DNA of 64,000 bases from Deltaproteobacteria bacterium (GCA_016931115.1 JAFGFM010000088.1:1-64000); one strand, 5' to 3'; shown: positions 35,423 to 44,902, counted from the stretch's first letter. The notes: generated by a model from the letters alone, not told the origin. Numbers and translations are program-made.

Positions 35423-36627
35423 TAAACGGCATGATTTTAAACTACATTACCTTTTTTTATTTTTTCTCCTTTCTATTCTACCTTCTTCTGATGATTGCAG
35501 ATAAAAAGATATTCGGAAAGATTGCTACAATTATTACAGCAGCAGGATTCCTGGGCCACACTACAGCCATTATACTAAGATGGATAGAATCATACCAGAT
35601 GGGAATAGGCAGGGCGCCGCTATCCAATATGTATGAGTCACTGGTCTTTTTTTCATGGACTGTTATTCTTTTGTACCTCCTTATTGAATGGCGGATATCA
35701 AATAAAAGCATAGGTGTATTTGCAACACCTATCGCATTTCTCATTATGGCCTATTCATCCTTCTCAAACAGCGATATACAGCCACTTCTCCCTGCCCTGA
35801 AAAGTAACTGGCTTATTGCCCATGTAATAACATGCTTTTTCGGTTATGCGGCCTTTGCGCTGTCATTCGGGTTAAGTTATATGTATTTTCTTCGGGGACT
35901 TAATAAACTTAATCCACTATCAACAAACAGTCGTTTAAGTCGTGACAAATATTTAGATATATTTGTAATTCTTTTTATACATGTTGTGTTTATTATTCTC
36001 ATTTTTATTTTAGCATACGATTCATTGATAAAAAACATAGGATCAGACAGTATGGGTTTAACGAAATTTTTATCCTTGTTTGCTTTAGTGATTTATCTTT
36101 TACTTATCATTTTAACCTTTCTGATCTTTTTATTTCAATCAATACGAAGAACACATGATCTTAATACACAGGGTATTATTTTATTAATACCCATATATAA
36201 TTTTTTTATTTTATTTTTGCTTCTTTTTGAAAAAGGGTTAGAAAAAAACAATAAATATGGCCCTCCTGATATGTATTATGATGACTCAACCACTAGCCTT
36301 TTAAAAATTGTCCCTAACCACAGTATATTAGAAGAACTCAGTTACCAGATGGTTGTAATAGGTTTTATCATGCTGACACTGGGGATTATCACCGGGGCTG
36401 TCTGGGCTAACTCCGCATGGGGTACCTACTGGAGCTGGGACCCAAAGGAGACATGGTCGCTTATAACATGGTTTGTCTATGCTGCCATGCTGCATTCACG
36501 CCTGATTTCAGGCTGGCGCGGTAAAAGGCTTGCTCTATTCTCTATAATCGGTTTCTGCTGTGTTATCTTTACATACCTGGGTGTAAACCTGCTTCTTTCA
36601 GGGCTTCACAGCTATGGCTCATCATAG
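35419..36627 (+). CDS. ccsA: CcsA heme-export/cytochrome c assembly protein with an inserted DUF805-like domain
   Basis: 402 residues, some 120 longer than typical short CcsA of sulfate reducers. The N-terminal CcsA half (to about residue 165, SYMYFLRGLNKL) and the C-terminal half (from about 302, ILEELSYQMVVIGF) with the WWD heme motif (WGTYWSWDPKETWSLITW) are normal. Between them, residues about 171-288 read like a complete DUF805 membrane domain: SRLSRDKYLDIFVILF, then SIRRTHDLNTQGIILLIPIY, then EKNNKYGPPD. That segment (35929-36282) is markedly more AT-rich. The frame is intact, so a functional chimera or a tolerated insertion is likely. Confidence 0.85.
   Translation: MINGMILNYITFFYFFSFLFYLLLMIADKKIFGKIATIITAAGFLGHTTAIILRWIESYQMGIGRAPLSNMYESLVFFSWTVILLYLLIEWRISNKSIGVFATPIAFLIMAYSSFSNSDIQPLLPALKSNWLIAHVITCFFGYAAFALSFGLSYMYFLRGLNKLNPLSTNSRLSRDKYLDIFVILFIHVVFIILIFILAYDSLIKNIGSDSMGLTKFLSLFALVIYLLLIILTFLIFLFQSIRRTHDLNTQGIILLIPIYNFFILFLLLFEKGLEKNNKYGPPDMYYDDSTTSLLKIVPNHSILEELSYQMVVIGFIMLTLGIITGAVWANSAWGTYWSWDPKETWSLITWFVYAAMLHSRLISGWRGKRLALFSIIGFCCVIFTYLGVNLLLSGLHSYGSS
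35929..36282 (+). other. DUF805-like domain inserted in ccsA
   Basis: The inserted stretch has the DUF805 order: a start like GRxSRxxY (here SRLSRDKY), two hydrophobic helix pairs, RRxHD (here RRTHD), IPI, and a final NKYGPP. It is followed by CcsA sequence in frame. Base composition is locally more AT-rich than either flank. Confidence 0.6.
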
Positions 36628-36630
36628 GAG

Positions 36631-37260
36631 ATGACAGTTAGCCTTACATATATCACCTCTGCTTTTATTCTGGGCCTGAGCGGATTGATCCCAGGCCCAT
36701 TATTAACCCTTGTGATATCTGAAACCCTGAAACACGGCACAAAGGAGGGGATCAAGGTTGCTGTATCCCCGCTCATTACAGACCTTCCCATAATAGTTAT
36801 GACCATCCTTGTCATGTCAAGGATCGCAAATATTGATTACCTGCTCGGTATGATTGCCTTTGGAGGGAGTATCTTCCTCATATACCTTGCATTTGAAAGC
36901 ATTTCATTCAAGGGAATTACTCAGGACGCTGTAGATCATGTGAGTGTCATCAAAAAGGGTATCATCGCCAATTTCCTTAACCCAAGCCCATATGTGTTCT
37001 GGTTTACAATAGGCGCACCAACTATATTAAAGGCTTATCATGAAGGATTTATATATGCAGTACTCTTTCTGATTGTATTTTACTCTGTCCTGATAGGCTC
37101 AAAGGTGGTTATTGCTGTAATCACAGGTAAATCCAGACACATTCTGAGCAGCCGGTTCTATTTATATCTGATAAGGTTTCTGGGAATTGTCCTTTTTCTT
37201 TTTGCCATATACTTCATAAAAAGCGGGATATCCTATCTTTACTTTTCTTCTCACACATAA
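36631..37260 (+). CDS. LysE/RhtB-family exporter
   Basis: 209 residues with about six hydrophobic helices and the family start LGLSGLIPGPLLTLVISETLKHGTKEG (shortened), where the PGP motif is typical of LysE transporters. It starts 3 nt after ccsA with GGAG immediately before, so it is probably co-transcribed. The family exports amino acids or related metabolites; substrate unknown. Confidence 0.75.
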   Translation: MTVSLTYITSAFILGLSGLIPGPLLTLVISETLKHGTKEGIKVAVSPLITDLPIIVMTILVMSRIANIDYLLGMIAFGGSIFLIYLAFESISFKGITQDAVDHVSVIKKGIIANFLNPSPYVFWFTIGAPTILKAYHEGFIYAVLFLIVFYSVLIGSKVVIAVITGKSRHILSSRFYLYLIRFLGIVLFLFAIYFIKSGISYLYFSSHT

Positions 37261-37300
37261 TTCATTTGGGTAACACCTCATCAATAGGCTGCCACAGTTT

Positions 37301-37663
37301 TCATAGAAAATCCATTAACCTGGAAATAACCATTTGACAGCCCTTCAGTACATGTTCAAGGGTATCGTTATCGAGAGTGCCGATCTTCTCAAGGAGTCTT
37401 TCTTTATCCACAGTTGCTATCTGACTGACAACTGCTACGCTTGTTTTAGGCAGATTTGCAGTACCCTTCTCTAATAAAACATTGCCGGGTATCAAAGAAA
37501 GTTTTGTATTGGATGTGAGTAGAGAGACAACAGTTGTTCTGATATTGCTGCTATTCAGGATATTATTCTGGATGATTATCGCAGGCCTTTTCCCCGATGG
37601 TCCGGAATCGTTAGACGTACCAAACCTTACCCAGTATATATCACCCTGTACAGGCTTTACCAT
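37301..37663 (-). CDS. MazF/PemK-family endoribonuclease toxin
   Basis: 120 residues with the MazF signature: GDIYWVRFGTSNDSGPSGKRPAIIIQN at the N-terminus (GxxGKRPAxIxQ), a second strand region TTVVSLLTSNT and PGNVLLEKGTANLPKTSVAVV. The toxin cleaves mRNA at short sites when not neutralised. Its start overlaps the antitoxin gene by 7 nt. Confidence 0.85.
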   Translation of the reverse strand: MVKPVQGDIYWVRFGTSNDSGPSGKRPAIIIQNNILNSSNIRTTVVSLLTSNTKLSLIPGNVLLEKGTANLPKTSVAVVSQIATVDKERLLEKIGTLDNDTLEHVLKGCQMVISRLMDFL

Positions 37664-37911
37664 GGCAATTCTTCCAGATCAGTATTATCTGCAATCATCT
37701 TTGCCATAACACCCTGCTCATTTAAGATATCCGGATCATTAAGTACTTCATTAATCTGTTGTATCAGTGCCTCGGCCTTCATTTTTTTAGTTTTTTCTGC
37801 AATGGCCTCAGATACAAAATGGCTAATTTTACATTTCCTTTTTAAGGAAAGGCTTTTAATCTCCTCATACATTTCTTCAGGAATAGTGACACTTAATTTT
37901 GCATATCCCAT
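37657..37911 (-). CDS. Ribbon-helix-helix antitoxin (MazE-like partner)
   Basis: 84 residues. The N-terminal ribbon-helix-helix (YAKLSVTIPEEMYEEIKSLS) would bind the operon promoter, and the C-terminal acidic segment ending TDLEELPW would wrap the toxin. A strong AAGGAGG lies before ATG 37911, and a partial CCTA-rich dyad at about 37941-37965 may be the operator. Confidence 0.8.
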   Translation of the reverse strand: MGYAKLSVTIPEEMYEEIKSLSLKRKCKISHFVSEAIAEKTKKMKAEALIQQINEVLNDPDILNEQGVMAKMIADNTDLEELPW

Positions 37912-37999
37912 AATTACCTCCTTATTACCCGATTTCTCAACCTATTTGATCATACCAATAGTAGGATTGTCAATCATCTTCTAAAGCCTTGCAGTGGTC

Positions 38000-39265
38000 T
38001 TATAATGCTTCCCATAATTCCCAGAACGTTGGAAAAGATTTTATAACACAGTTCTCATTGTTTATTACGATACCAGGGATTTTTAAACCAGCCATAGCAA
38101 AACTCATAGCCAACCGGTGGTCATTATGTGGGTCTATCTCTGCCCCATGGAGTTTTTCTCCACCATAAATAATGAGGCCATCCTCCTTTTCTTCAATCCT
38201 GCCGCCCATACGCCTTATTTCATTTGCAGTATCAGCTATCCTGTCACTTTCCTTGTGCCTGAGGTGCGGAACATTAACTATCTCGGTTTTTCCTTCTGCA
38301 AAAAGGGCTATAACCGCAAGGGTAGGAACCATGTCGGGCATAGCGCCCATATCAACATTTATTCCACTTAATCGCCCCCCGTTCACTGTTACAGAATTAT
38401 CTTTGCGTGTTACGCTGCAACCCATTTGCTTCAGGATTTTTAAAAGCCCGATATCCCCCTGCAGTGTTTTAAATGGGTAGATATTCTCTGTTTTAACCCT
38501 GCCCCCTGTTATGGCCGCAGCGCCCCAGAAATAGGATGCGGATGACACATCCCCCTCTATTACTAATTCTCTTGCCCTGTATAATTGTCCGGCAGGCACA
38601 TGAAAGACATGATAATCTTCATGTTCTACAATCACCCCAAAGGAAGCCATAACATCAAGTGTAAGATCAATATAAGGTTTTGAAACCAGTTCTCCATCAA
38701 TCTCTATTGTCACATCAGATTCGGCATATGGCCCTGAAAGAAGAAGGGATGAGATGTATTGACTGCTGATTTCCCCTGCAACCTTTACCCTCCCGCCTTT
38801 TATCCCCGATGCGTTTATCAAAACCGGCGGATAGCCATCCTTTTCCAGATAACCTGCATCAACACCGAGGGAGCTGAGCGCATTGACAAGATAGGCCACC
38901 GGTCTTGCCTTCATCCTTTCACTTCCGGTAAAGAGATACTCTCCATTAGCAAGGGCTGCTATTGACAGAAGCAGCCTGTATGATGTCCCTGAATTACCAA
39001 GATCTATCTCCTGTTTAATGTTCGGCTTGTGGAATCGCCCTCCATTACCATGCACAATGGCAATATTACCAGTGACATCTATATTTATGCCTAACTTTTG
39101 AAGCGTGCTTGCTGTATAAAGTGTATCCTCACATGATAAAAAAGATCTGAGCGTGCTCTTTCCATCTGCAAGACCGGCAGTAATAAGTGCTCGATGAGTA
39201 AGGCTTTTTGAGCCGGGGATACTCACTGTGCTGTTCAGATTATTTTTTTGTTTTATTATTTTCAT
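38000..39265 (-). CDS. aroA: 3-phosphoshikimate 1-carboxyvinyltransferase (EPSP synthase)
   Basis: 421 residues. Signatures: PGSKSLTHRALITAGLADG near the start, LGNSGTSYRLLLSIAA, the catalytic Asp in MGAMPDMVPTLAV, and LRHKESDRI. It converts shikimate-3-phosphate and PEP to EPSP. Last gene of the minus-strand aromatic operon; it overlaps aroE by 4 nt. Cytoplasmic. Confidence 0.95.
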   Translation of the reverse strand: MKIIKQKNNLNSTVSIPGSKSLTHRALITAGLADGKSTLRSFLSCEDTLYTASTLQKLGINIDVTGNIAIVHGNGGRFHKPNIKQEIDLGNSGTSYRLLLSIAALANGEYLFTGSERMKARPVAYLVNALSSLGVDAGYLEKDGYPPVLINASGIKGGRVKVAGEISSQYISSLLLSGPYAESDVTIEIDGELVSKPYIDLTLDVMASFGVIVEHEDYHVFHVPAGQLYRARELVIEGDVSSASYFWGAAAITGGRVKTENIYPFKTLQGDIGLLKILKQMGCSVTRKDNSVTVNGGRLSGINVDMGAMPDMVPTLAVIALFAEGKTEIVNVPHLRHKESDRIADTANEIRRMGGRIEEKEDGLIIYGGEKLHGAEIDPHNDHRLAMSFAMAGLKIPGIVINNENCVIKSFPTFWELWEAL

Positions 39266-40089
39266 CTTTTATATAGGTATTCTTCAACCACCTTTTTCAT
39301 GACATCCACAGGTGCATCTTTACCTGTCCACAACCTGAACTGCTCTGCCCCCTGATTGATAAACATGCTAAGTCCATTTACTATATTGCAGCCCTTTTGA
39401 GAGGCAAGGTGAAGGAGTTTTGTTGTTCCGGGATTGTAAATTATATCCATGACTGTCATCCCAGGTTTTAAAACATCCTCAGAAACAGGTGAGAACTCTG
39501 TGTTGGGCGACATACCAACAGAGGTAGTATTGATAAGGATATCAATCTCAACATCTAAAACCTCCTCAAGCCTTATAAAGGTAGCATTGAGGGCGCTGCT
39601 CAATGCCTTACCCCTTTCAGCAGAACGATTGGCTATCATAAGGTCTGCGCTATTCTTATTCAGGATATAACCTATTGCCCTGGCAGCCCCTCCGGCACCA
39701 AGAATAACGCAGAGCTTTCCATTTACCTGAATAACATCGGAAAGGGCCCTCAATGCGCCTGTGGCATCAGTATTATAGCCGGTCAGTTTGTTGTTTTCAT
39801 TTACTATCGTATTTACTGCACCTATCTCTCTTGCAAGGGGATCAATCTCATCAAGCAGAGGCATCACAGATTCCTTGTGGGGTATTGTTACACTCATACC
39901 CTTTATACCCAGGCTGCGCATCCCCTTAACAGCGCCTTCAATATCATTAGATTCAAATGCAAGATAAACTGCATTTATACCTTTATGAGAGAAGGCAGCA
40001 TTATGCATTATCGGGCCAAGGGAATGCCTGACCGGATTTCCTAGCACCCCATATAGTTCGGTATATTGGTCTAATTTTTTAAAATTCAT
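39262..40089 (-). CDS. aroE: Shikimate dehydrogenase
   Basis: 275 residues. Catalytic region VTIPHKESVMPLLDE with Lys, substrate motif NPVRHSLGPIMHNAAF, and NADP-binding ILGAGGAARAIGYIL and ANRSAERGKAL. Reduces 3-dehydroshikimate to shikimate. Overlaps aroA by 4 nt, so coupled. Upstream (135 bp) a heptamer array separates it from aroD. Confidence 0.95.
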   Translation of the reverse strand: MNFKKLDQYTELYGVLGNPVRHSLGPIMHNAAFSHKGINAVYLAFESNDIEGAVKGMRSLGIKGMSVTIPHKESVMPLLDEIDPLAREIGAVNTIVNENNKLTGYNTDATGALRALSDVIQVNGKLCVILGAGGAARAIGYILNKNSADLMIANRSAERGKALSSALNATFIRLEEVLDVEIDILINTTSVGMSPNTEFSPVSEDVLKPGMTVMDIIYNPGTTKLLHLASQKGCNIVNGLSMFINQGAEQFRLWTGKDAPVDVMKKVVEEYLYKR

Positions 40090-40136
40090 CTACTTCACCA
40101 TATGTCTAATTCTAATCAATTTACACCGCTGTAATG

Positions 40137-40216
40137 GTAACAGGAAAGAGAAAATAGAATAGAGAAATGAGAAGTCGGAATATCTTACATTGATACTCTT
40201 TCCTATATTCTGCTTT
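40137..40216. repeat. Inverted heptamer array, GAAAATA family
   Basis: Purine arm AACAGGAAAGAGAAAATAG.. AGAGAAATGAGAAG and, after a short loop, pyrimidine arm ACTCTTTCCTATATTCTGC, TTTCTGTTTCC. Period 7. Located between aroD and aroE. Confidence 0.8.
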
Positions 40217-40224
40217 CTGTTTCC

Positions 40225-40893
40225 TCAAACTGCAAAAAACTCCAGTAATCGTTTCATCTCCTGAACCGGGATCTGTCCAGCCGCTGACTCTTCCCCTTCT
40301 TCAAGTGAAGCAAAGGTTAAATACCCTCCCATAAGAGGGCTGAATACCCTGCTCATACGTCCCAGCGGCCCCATACAAAAGGCAATTATATCAATTTTTC
40401 TTTTTTTCGCTTCTGAAACAAGTTCCAGCACCCTCAAATTTTCTTCAATGCTGTTTGCCATGGTAACTATCTTTACTATATCACCGCCTGCCCTGACACT
40501 CTCATCAAGGAGAACCCGCAGATCATCCATTGGTGGTGTATGATCCATTATATGTGTAGAAATAATTATCCTGCTGTTTCTTCTGTTATCAATAATTTTG
40601 TTGCGTAAAATAACAGGCATGTTTAATTCCACATCAATATATGCGGCATTGGCATGAGCGGCCCTGATGAGGTAATCCGCAACAGCCAGAGGGTCATGCT
40701 CCCCCTGCCCGCCCTCTCTCTTTGAGCGGTATGTCACGATAACCGGCTTTTCTGCCGCTGATATCATCGCATGCAGATCAAAGGAATCCATGAGATCAAG
40801 ACGAAATTCAAGCACATCTGTGTGCTCTTTTGCCTCAGATATCTTTTCCAGGGCGCTTTTCGTATCATGCTCGATTATCGGGATACAGATCAA
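40225..40893 (-). CDS. aroD: Type I 3-dehydroquinate dehydratase
   Basis: 222 residues, a type I TIM-barrel enzyme. VLEFRLDLMDSF (Glu/Arg/Asp), VIVTYRSKREGGQG, a catalytic His in ISTHIMDHT and the Schiff-base Lys in GGDIVKIVTMANS are all visible. It dehydrates 3-dehydroquinate to 3-dehydroshikimate. It lies 22 nt downstream of the chorismate-mutase/prephenate-dehydratase-like gene. Confidence 0.9.
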   Translation of the reverse strand: MICIPIIEHDTKSALEKISEAKEHTDVLEFRLDLMDSFDLHAMISAAEKPVIVTYRSKREGGQGEHDPLAVADYLIRAAHANAAYIDVELNMPVILRNKIIDNRRNSRIIISTHIMDHTPPMDDLRVLLDESVRAGGDIVKIVTMANSIEENLRVLELVSEAKKRKIDIIAFCMGPLGRMSRVFSPLMGGYLTFASLEEGEESAAGQIPVQEMKRLLEFFAV

Positions 40894-40914
40894 TTGAGCT
40901 ATCCTTATCAGGGG

Positions 40915-41970
40915 TTAATCCACCCTCTTCTCTTTATAACAGCCCATAAACCTTAAACTTGATGTTACCTTCTTTATCTGTTCCATGGAAGAAATCACCT
41001 TTTCGTCCTTGTTTGAACCTATAAAATCAAGGAAAAAGGTGTAATTGCCTGCGCCGCTCTGGATCGAGCCGATACGAGTCAGGTTAATATCATGTTTGGC
41101 AAATATCTCAAGCACACTAAACAGGGTGCCTGCACGATGGGCCGTTGAAAAAAGTATTGAGCATTTATCACCCTCTGCAACATTCGCCTTTGCCGAGAGG
41201 ATAAGAAACCTTGTCATGTTCCTTTCAAAGTCATCTATATCTTCTTTAATGATCTCCAGATCATATATCTCAGCAGCAAGCTTACTTGCAATAACCGCTG
41301 ATGATTTTGGTGTATCCTCTGCCAGCATCTTTGCTGCACCCGCAGAATCATAATACTGGAGAGCCTCAAGATGATTTCTCTCAAGAAAATTATGGCACTG
41401 CACAAGGGCCTGGGAGCTTGAATATACGCTCCTGATATCACGATGGTCAGTCCCAGGGAGGGTCATTAAGCAGAGGTAAACCGGCAGCTCCACTGCACCT
41501 GCAACATAGAGGTCTGTATTTACCAGAAGCTCATTCACCTCGCCAACTACCCCGCCAAGGGTGTTTTCTACTGCAACTATCCCATAATCAAACAGCCCTT
41601 TTTTAATGCCTTCAAAAACGGCTGAATAGCCTGCACAGGGTACAGAGACCCATTCACTGTTCCATGCCCTTAAAGCCACTTCGCCATAGGCCCCGTGTTC
41701 GCCCTGAAACCCTATCAGCCTGTGATCCCTCTGTTGAAGGCCTTTGCTTTCTTTAATTATCTCTGTATAAACCTTTTCAACAAATTCGGCGTTTATAAGG
41801 CCTGTTGAATTCAACCTGATCCTTTCCAGGATCTCCTTTTCCCTATCTTTATCTTCAATGCTGGTCTTTAATTTTTTTGCCATCAGGGCCAGCTCCATGC
41901 GGTAATTGAGTATCCTTAAAATCCTTGAGTCAAGAAGATCTATCTTTTTTCTTATTTCTTTTAGTTCCAT
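40915..41970 (-). CDS. pheA: Chorismate mutase-prephenate dehydratase-like protein with divergent ACT domain
   Basis: About 351 residues from Met at 41970, which has AAGGGG nine nt upstream; the frame extends to 41997. The AroQ-type mutase helix (EIRKKIDLLDSRILRILNYR) fills the first 90 residues, then a periplasmic-binding-like PDT domain (VAVENTLGGVVGEVNELLV, catalytic NMTRFLILS) and an ACT domain. The usual ACT ESRP motif is replaced by TRIGSIQSG, so phenylalanine inhibition may be lost or the ligand changed. The operon has a second, canonical prephenate dehydratase, so this one could serve a regulatory or alternative role. Confidence 0.85.
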   Translation of the reverse strand: MELKEIRKKIDLLDSRILRILNYRMELALMAKKLKTSIEDKDREKEILERIRLNSTGLINAEFVEKVYTEIIKESKGLQQRDHRLIGFQGEHGAYGEVALRAWNSEWVSVPCAGYSAVFEGIKKGLFDYGIVAVENTLGGVVGEVNELLVNTDLYVAGAVELPVYLCLMTLPGTDHRDIRSVYSSSQALVQCHNFLERNHLEALQYYDSAGAAKMLAEDTPKSSAVIASKLAAEIYDLEIIKEDIDDFERNMTRFLILSAKANVAEGDKCSILFSTAHRAGTLFSVLEIFAKHDINLTRIGSIQSGAGNYTFFLDFIGSNKDEKVISSMEQIKKVTSSLRFMGCYKEKRVD

Positions 41971-42044
41971 GTTATGCCCCTTTATTCTGGTTTTCATATG
42001 ATCATTTTATTAGATTTTTTATGAAATACACAGCTAGCTCAAAA

Positions 42045-42135
42045 AATAAAGAAAATAGAAAAGAGGAATGAGAAAAGAGTAAAAACCAGTTTGCCCTGTT
42101 CCCCCTTTCCTCTTTTCTATTTTCTATTTACTGCT
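42045..42135. repeat. Inverted heptamer array, GAAAATA family
   Basis: Purine arm AAAGAAAATAGAAAAGAGG and pyrimidine arm CCTTTCCTCTTTTCTATTTT separated by 30 bp. It includes the stop region of aroF. Confidence 0.8.
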
Positions 42136-42966
42136 TTCTCTATCCAATGCATTTATTTCCACCATACATTCCTGCAGTTTCCTTACCTTTTTCATCATGC
42201 TCATAAACATAGGCGGTGAAAGGCTCTGATCACCGTCACAGAGAGCCTCAGCAGGATTGCGGTGCACCTCAACCATTACGCCATCTGCGCCGGCTGCAAT
42301 TGATGCCAGACACATCCTCTCCACAAGGCTTAGTCTTCCTGTGCCATGGGAAGGGTCCACAATAACAGGCAGGTGTGACACCTCCTTTATTGAAGGCACA
42401 ATAGCAAGGTCAAGTGTATTTCTTGTATATGATTCAAATGTCCTTATACCCCTTTCGCACAGGATCACATTCGGGTTTCCCTCTGCAAGCACATATTCAG
42501 CGCAGCTGAGCCATTCGCTCAGGGTAGAAAACATGCCCCTTTTCAGAAGCACCGGTTTACCTGCCTTTCCAACCTCCTTTAAAAGTGAAAAATTCTGCAT
42601 GTTTCTTGTGCCGACCTGAAGTATATCCACATACTCGCACACCCATGATACATCGCGCGGATCAAGCACCTCTGTTACAACCGGAAGGCCTGATTCTTTA
42701 CCGGCCTTTTCAAGTATCTGAAGACCTTTAATCCCTAAGCCCTGGAATGCGTATGGAGATGTCCTGGGCTTGAATGCCCCACCCCTTAAGATATCAGCAC
42801 CCGCCTCCTTTACCCTGATTGCGGTCTCTATTGCCTGCTCTTCACTCTCAATGCTACATGGGCCTGCAATAACAGTGAACCCTTCACCGATCGTGATATC
42901 CTTAACCTTGACAAGGGTCCTTGCCTGATTCTTCACCTTTATTGTAGTAAGTTTTAGATTTTTCAT
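42124..42966 (-). CDS. aroF: DAHP synthase, type I-beta (KDPG-like)
   Basis: 280 residues: [63 protein letters not shown] and [14 protein letters not shown], the signatures of the short AroG/AroF family without the N-terminal regulatory domain. It joins PEP and erythrose-4-phosphate in the first committed step. No ACT or mutase fusion is attached, so feedback control may be absent or work through a partner; operon control by the Phe attenuator would provide an alternative. Confidence 0.9.
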   Translation of the reverse strand: MKNLKLTTIKVKNQARTLVKVKDITIGEGFTVIAGPCSIESEEQAIETAIRVKEAGADILRGGAFKPRTSPYAFQGLGIKGLQILEKAGKESGLPVVTEVLDPRDVSWVCEYVDILQVGTRNMQNFSLLKEVGKAGKPVLLKRGMFSTLSEWLSCAEYVLAEGNPNVILCERGIRTFESYTRNTLDLAIVPSIKEVSHLPVIVDPSHGTGRLSLVERMCLASIAAGADGVMVEVHRNPAEALCDGDQSLSPPMFMSMMKKVRKLQECMVEINALDRESSK

Positions 42967-42977
42967 TTTTTAACCAT

Positions 42978-43826
42978 TTAACCTTTTGGAATTCTGGGAT
43001 AGGAGCCCAGTATTTTCAGGAATACACAATCTCTTTCCATCTCCCTCAGGGCGGCATCTAATTTTACATCCTCCCTGTGACCTTCTATATCCACAAAAAA
43101 GAGATACTCCCATTTTAAAGTCTTTGCAGGCCTTGACTCAATCCTTGTCATGTTAACCTCCCTGTCAGCAAGCACAGAAAGACATTTGTACAGTGTGCCC
43201 GGCCTGTCCTTAAGAAAGAACATGATGGATGTCTTATCCTCCCCGGTTGGTTTCGGGCTATCTTTTCCAATGACAAAAAACCTTGTAACATTGCTTTTAT
43301 CATCCTCTATTCCTTCACACAGGATATTGAGCCCATATCTCTCAGCCGCAAAACTGCCTCCAATTGCCCCTGCATTAGGCTCTGCCTTTACTGTTTTTGC
43401 GGCAAGAGCTGTACTGGAGAGCTCATAAACCTCTATCCCCGGCATATTTGACCTTAGCCATGCCCTGCACTGGGCAATTGCCTGCGGATGAGAGTATACC
43501 CTGCGAATGTCATTAATACTTTTCTCTCTGCTTAAAAGGTTTTGCCTGACCCTTAAATAATATTCTGCGCATATATTAACATCATATTTATTAAAGAGAT
43601 CCTGTGTGATGTTAACTGTCCCTTCACAGGAGTTTTCTATTGGCACAACGCCCTGCTCACACTCCCTGTTTACAACCATTAAAAAGACATCCTCAATGGT
43701 CTCTGCACCTTTAAGAAGTGTATTACCGCTGAAAAGCATAGTTGCCGCCTCGTGAGAAAATGTTGCCTCAGGGCCGAGATACCCAATGCATGTTGGTTCA
43801 CTTTTTTCCATTTTGAGATTCTGCAT
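42978..43826 (-). CDS. pheA: Prephenate dehydratase (canonical, ACT with ESRP)
   Basis: 282 residues, no mutase domain. PDT motifs: IGYLGPEATFSHEAA, VVPIENSCEGTVN, RVYSHPQAIAQCRAWL and KSNVTRFFVIG. ACT domain with DRPGTLYKCLSVL and the phenylalanine-binding motif MTRIESRPAK. It converts prephenate to phenylpyruvate and is likely Phe-inhibited. It overlaps aroC by 29 nt. It is the second PDT in this operon. Confidence 0.9.
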   Translation of the reverse strand: MQNLKMEKSEPTCIGYLGPEATFSHEAATMLFSGNTLLKGAETIEDVFLMVVNRECEQGVVPIENSCEGTVNITQDLFNKYDVNICAEYYLRVRQNLLSREKSINDIRRVYSHPQAIAQCRAWLRSNMPGIEVYELSSTALAAKTVKAEPNAGAIGGSFAAERYGLNILCEGIEDDKSNVTRFFVIGKDSPKPTGEDKTSIMFFLKDRPGTLYKCLSVLADREVNMTRIESRPAKTLKWEYLFFVDIEGHREDVKLDAALREMERDCVFLKILGSYPRIPKG

Positions 43827-44895
43827 CCTGTAATTTCCTATAGTTTTCGGTAATCATGCTGCGGAGGAAATGATCGGCAAGCGTAATCTTAACCATTGCC
43901 TCCAAAACAGGTATAACCCTTGGAATGGCCGTCACATCAAATCTACCTGAGGCCTTTATCTTTTCAGGGTTACCATTCTTATCCACTGTATCCTGCGCCA
44001 GAGCTATTGATGGAATGGGTTTGATTGCTACCCTGAGGATAATATCATCACCGTTTGATATGCCTGCAAGTATCCCCCCTGCATTGTTTGAGCTGAAACC
44101 AGATAGCGTAAGGGGATCATTGTTTTGTGATCCTCTAAGCCTTGCAGCCTCAAACCCGGCGCCTATTTCAACCCCCTTGATTGCCCCTATGGACATGACA
44201 GCCTTGGCAAGGTCAGCGCTCAGTTTATCAAACACCGGATCACCTAAGCCCGCCGGGCACCCTTTGACAAGCACCTCTACTATTCCGCCAAGGGAGTCAC
44301 CCATTGCCTTTGCATCAGAAAGGGCCTTCTCCATCTCTTTATATCTTTTCATGTCAGGGCAGCATAGAGGGTTTTCAGTTATAACTGAAAGATCCTTTGA
44401 CTCTATGCCTATCCCGCCTATCTCAACAGTATAGGCAGTCACCTTTATGCCTGCCTGAGAGAGGATCTTTCCTGCAATTACCCCTGCCGCTACCCTTGCA
44501 GCGGTCTCCCTGGCTGAATATCTTCCTGCACCCCTGTAATCATAATGGCCGTATTTCATATGATAGGTGTAATCGCCATGGCCTGGCCTGAACAGGGTTT
44601 TCATGTAGTCATATGATTTGCTGCTCGCATCCCGGTTCTTTATAAAAAGGGCAATTGGCGCACCGGTTGTAACCTCTTCAAACACACCCGAGAGGATCTC
44701 CACATCATCCTCTTCTTTTCTGGGTGTATCAAACTCACCTGATCCCGGCCTTCTCCTTGCCATCTCATGATCAAAATCCGCCTGTTTAAGCATTATGTGG
44801 GGGGGGCACCCGTCAACAACCACGCCTATCCCTTTACCATGAGATTCCCCAAAGGTGGTGATCCTGAATATCTCTCCAAATGAATTGCCTGCCAT
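43798..44895 (-). CDS. aroC: Chorismate synthase
   Basis: 365 residues. FGESHGKGIGVVVDGCPP, RRRPGSGEFDTPRKEEDDVE, RGAGRYSARETAARVAAG and GCSITEN-type region FKLRGSQNN (here LRGSQNNDPL) identify AroC. It uses reduced FMN to make chorismate from EPSP. Normal length. Start ATG 44895 follows AGGAG. Confidence 0.95.
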   Translation of the reverse strand: MAGNSFGEIFRITTFGESHGKGIGVVVDGCPPHIMLKQADFDHEMARRRPGSGEFDTPRKEEDDVEILSGVFEEVTTGAPIALFIKNRDASSKSYDYMKTLFRPGHGDYTYHMKYGHYDYRGAGRYSARETAARVAAGVIAGKILSQAGIKVTAYTVEIGGIGIESKDLSVITENPLCCPDMKRYKEMEKALSDAKAMGDSLGGIVEVLVKGCPAGLGDPVFDKLSADLAKAVMSIGAIKGVEIGAGFEAARLRGSQNNDPLTLSGFSSNNAGGILAGISNGDDIILRVAIKPIPSIALAQDTVDKNGNPEKIKASGRFDVTAIPRVIPVLEAMVKITLADHFLRSMITENYRKLQDAESQNGKK

Positions 44896-44902
44896 TTTTT
44901 CT

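Noticed and set aside
43925-44434. 169-codon plus-strand frame opposite aroC
   Set aside because: It is the shadow of chorismate synthase; composition is low in charged residues and there is no ribosome binding site.
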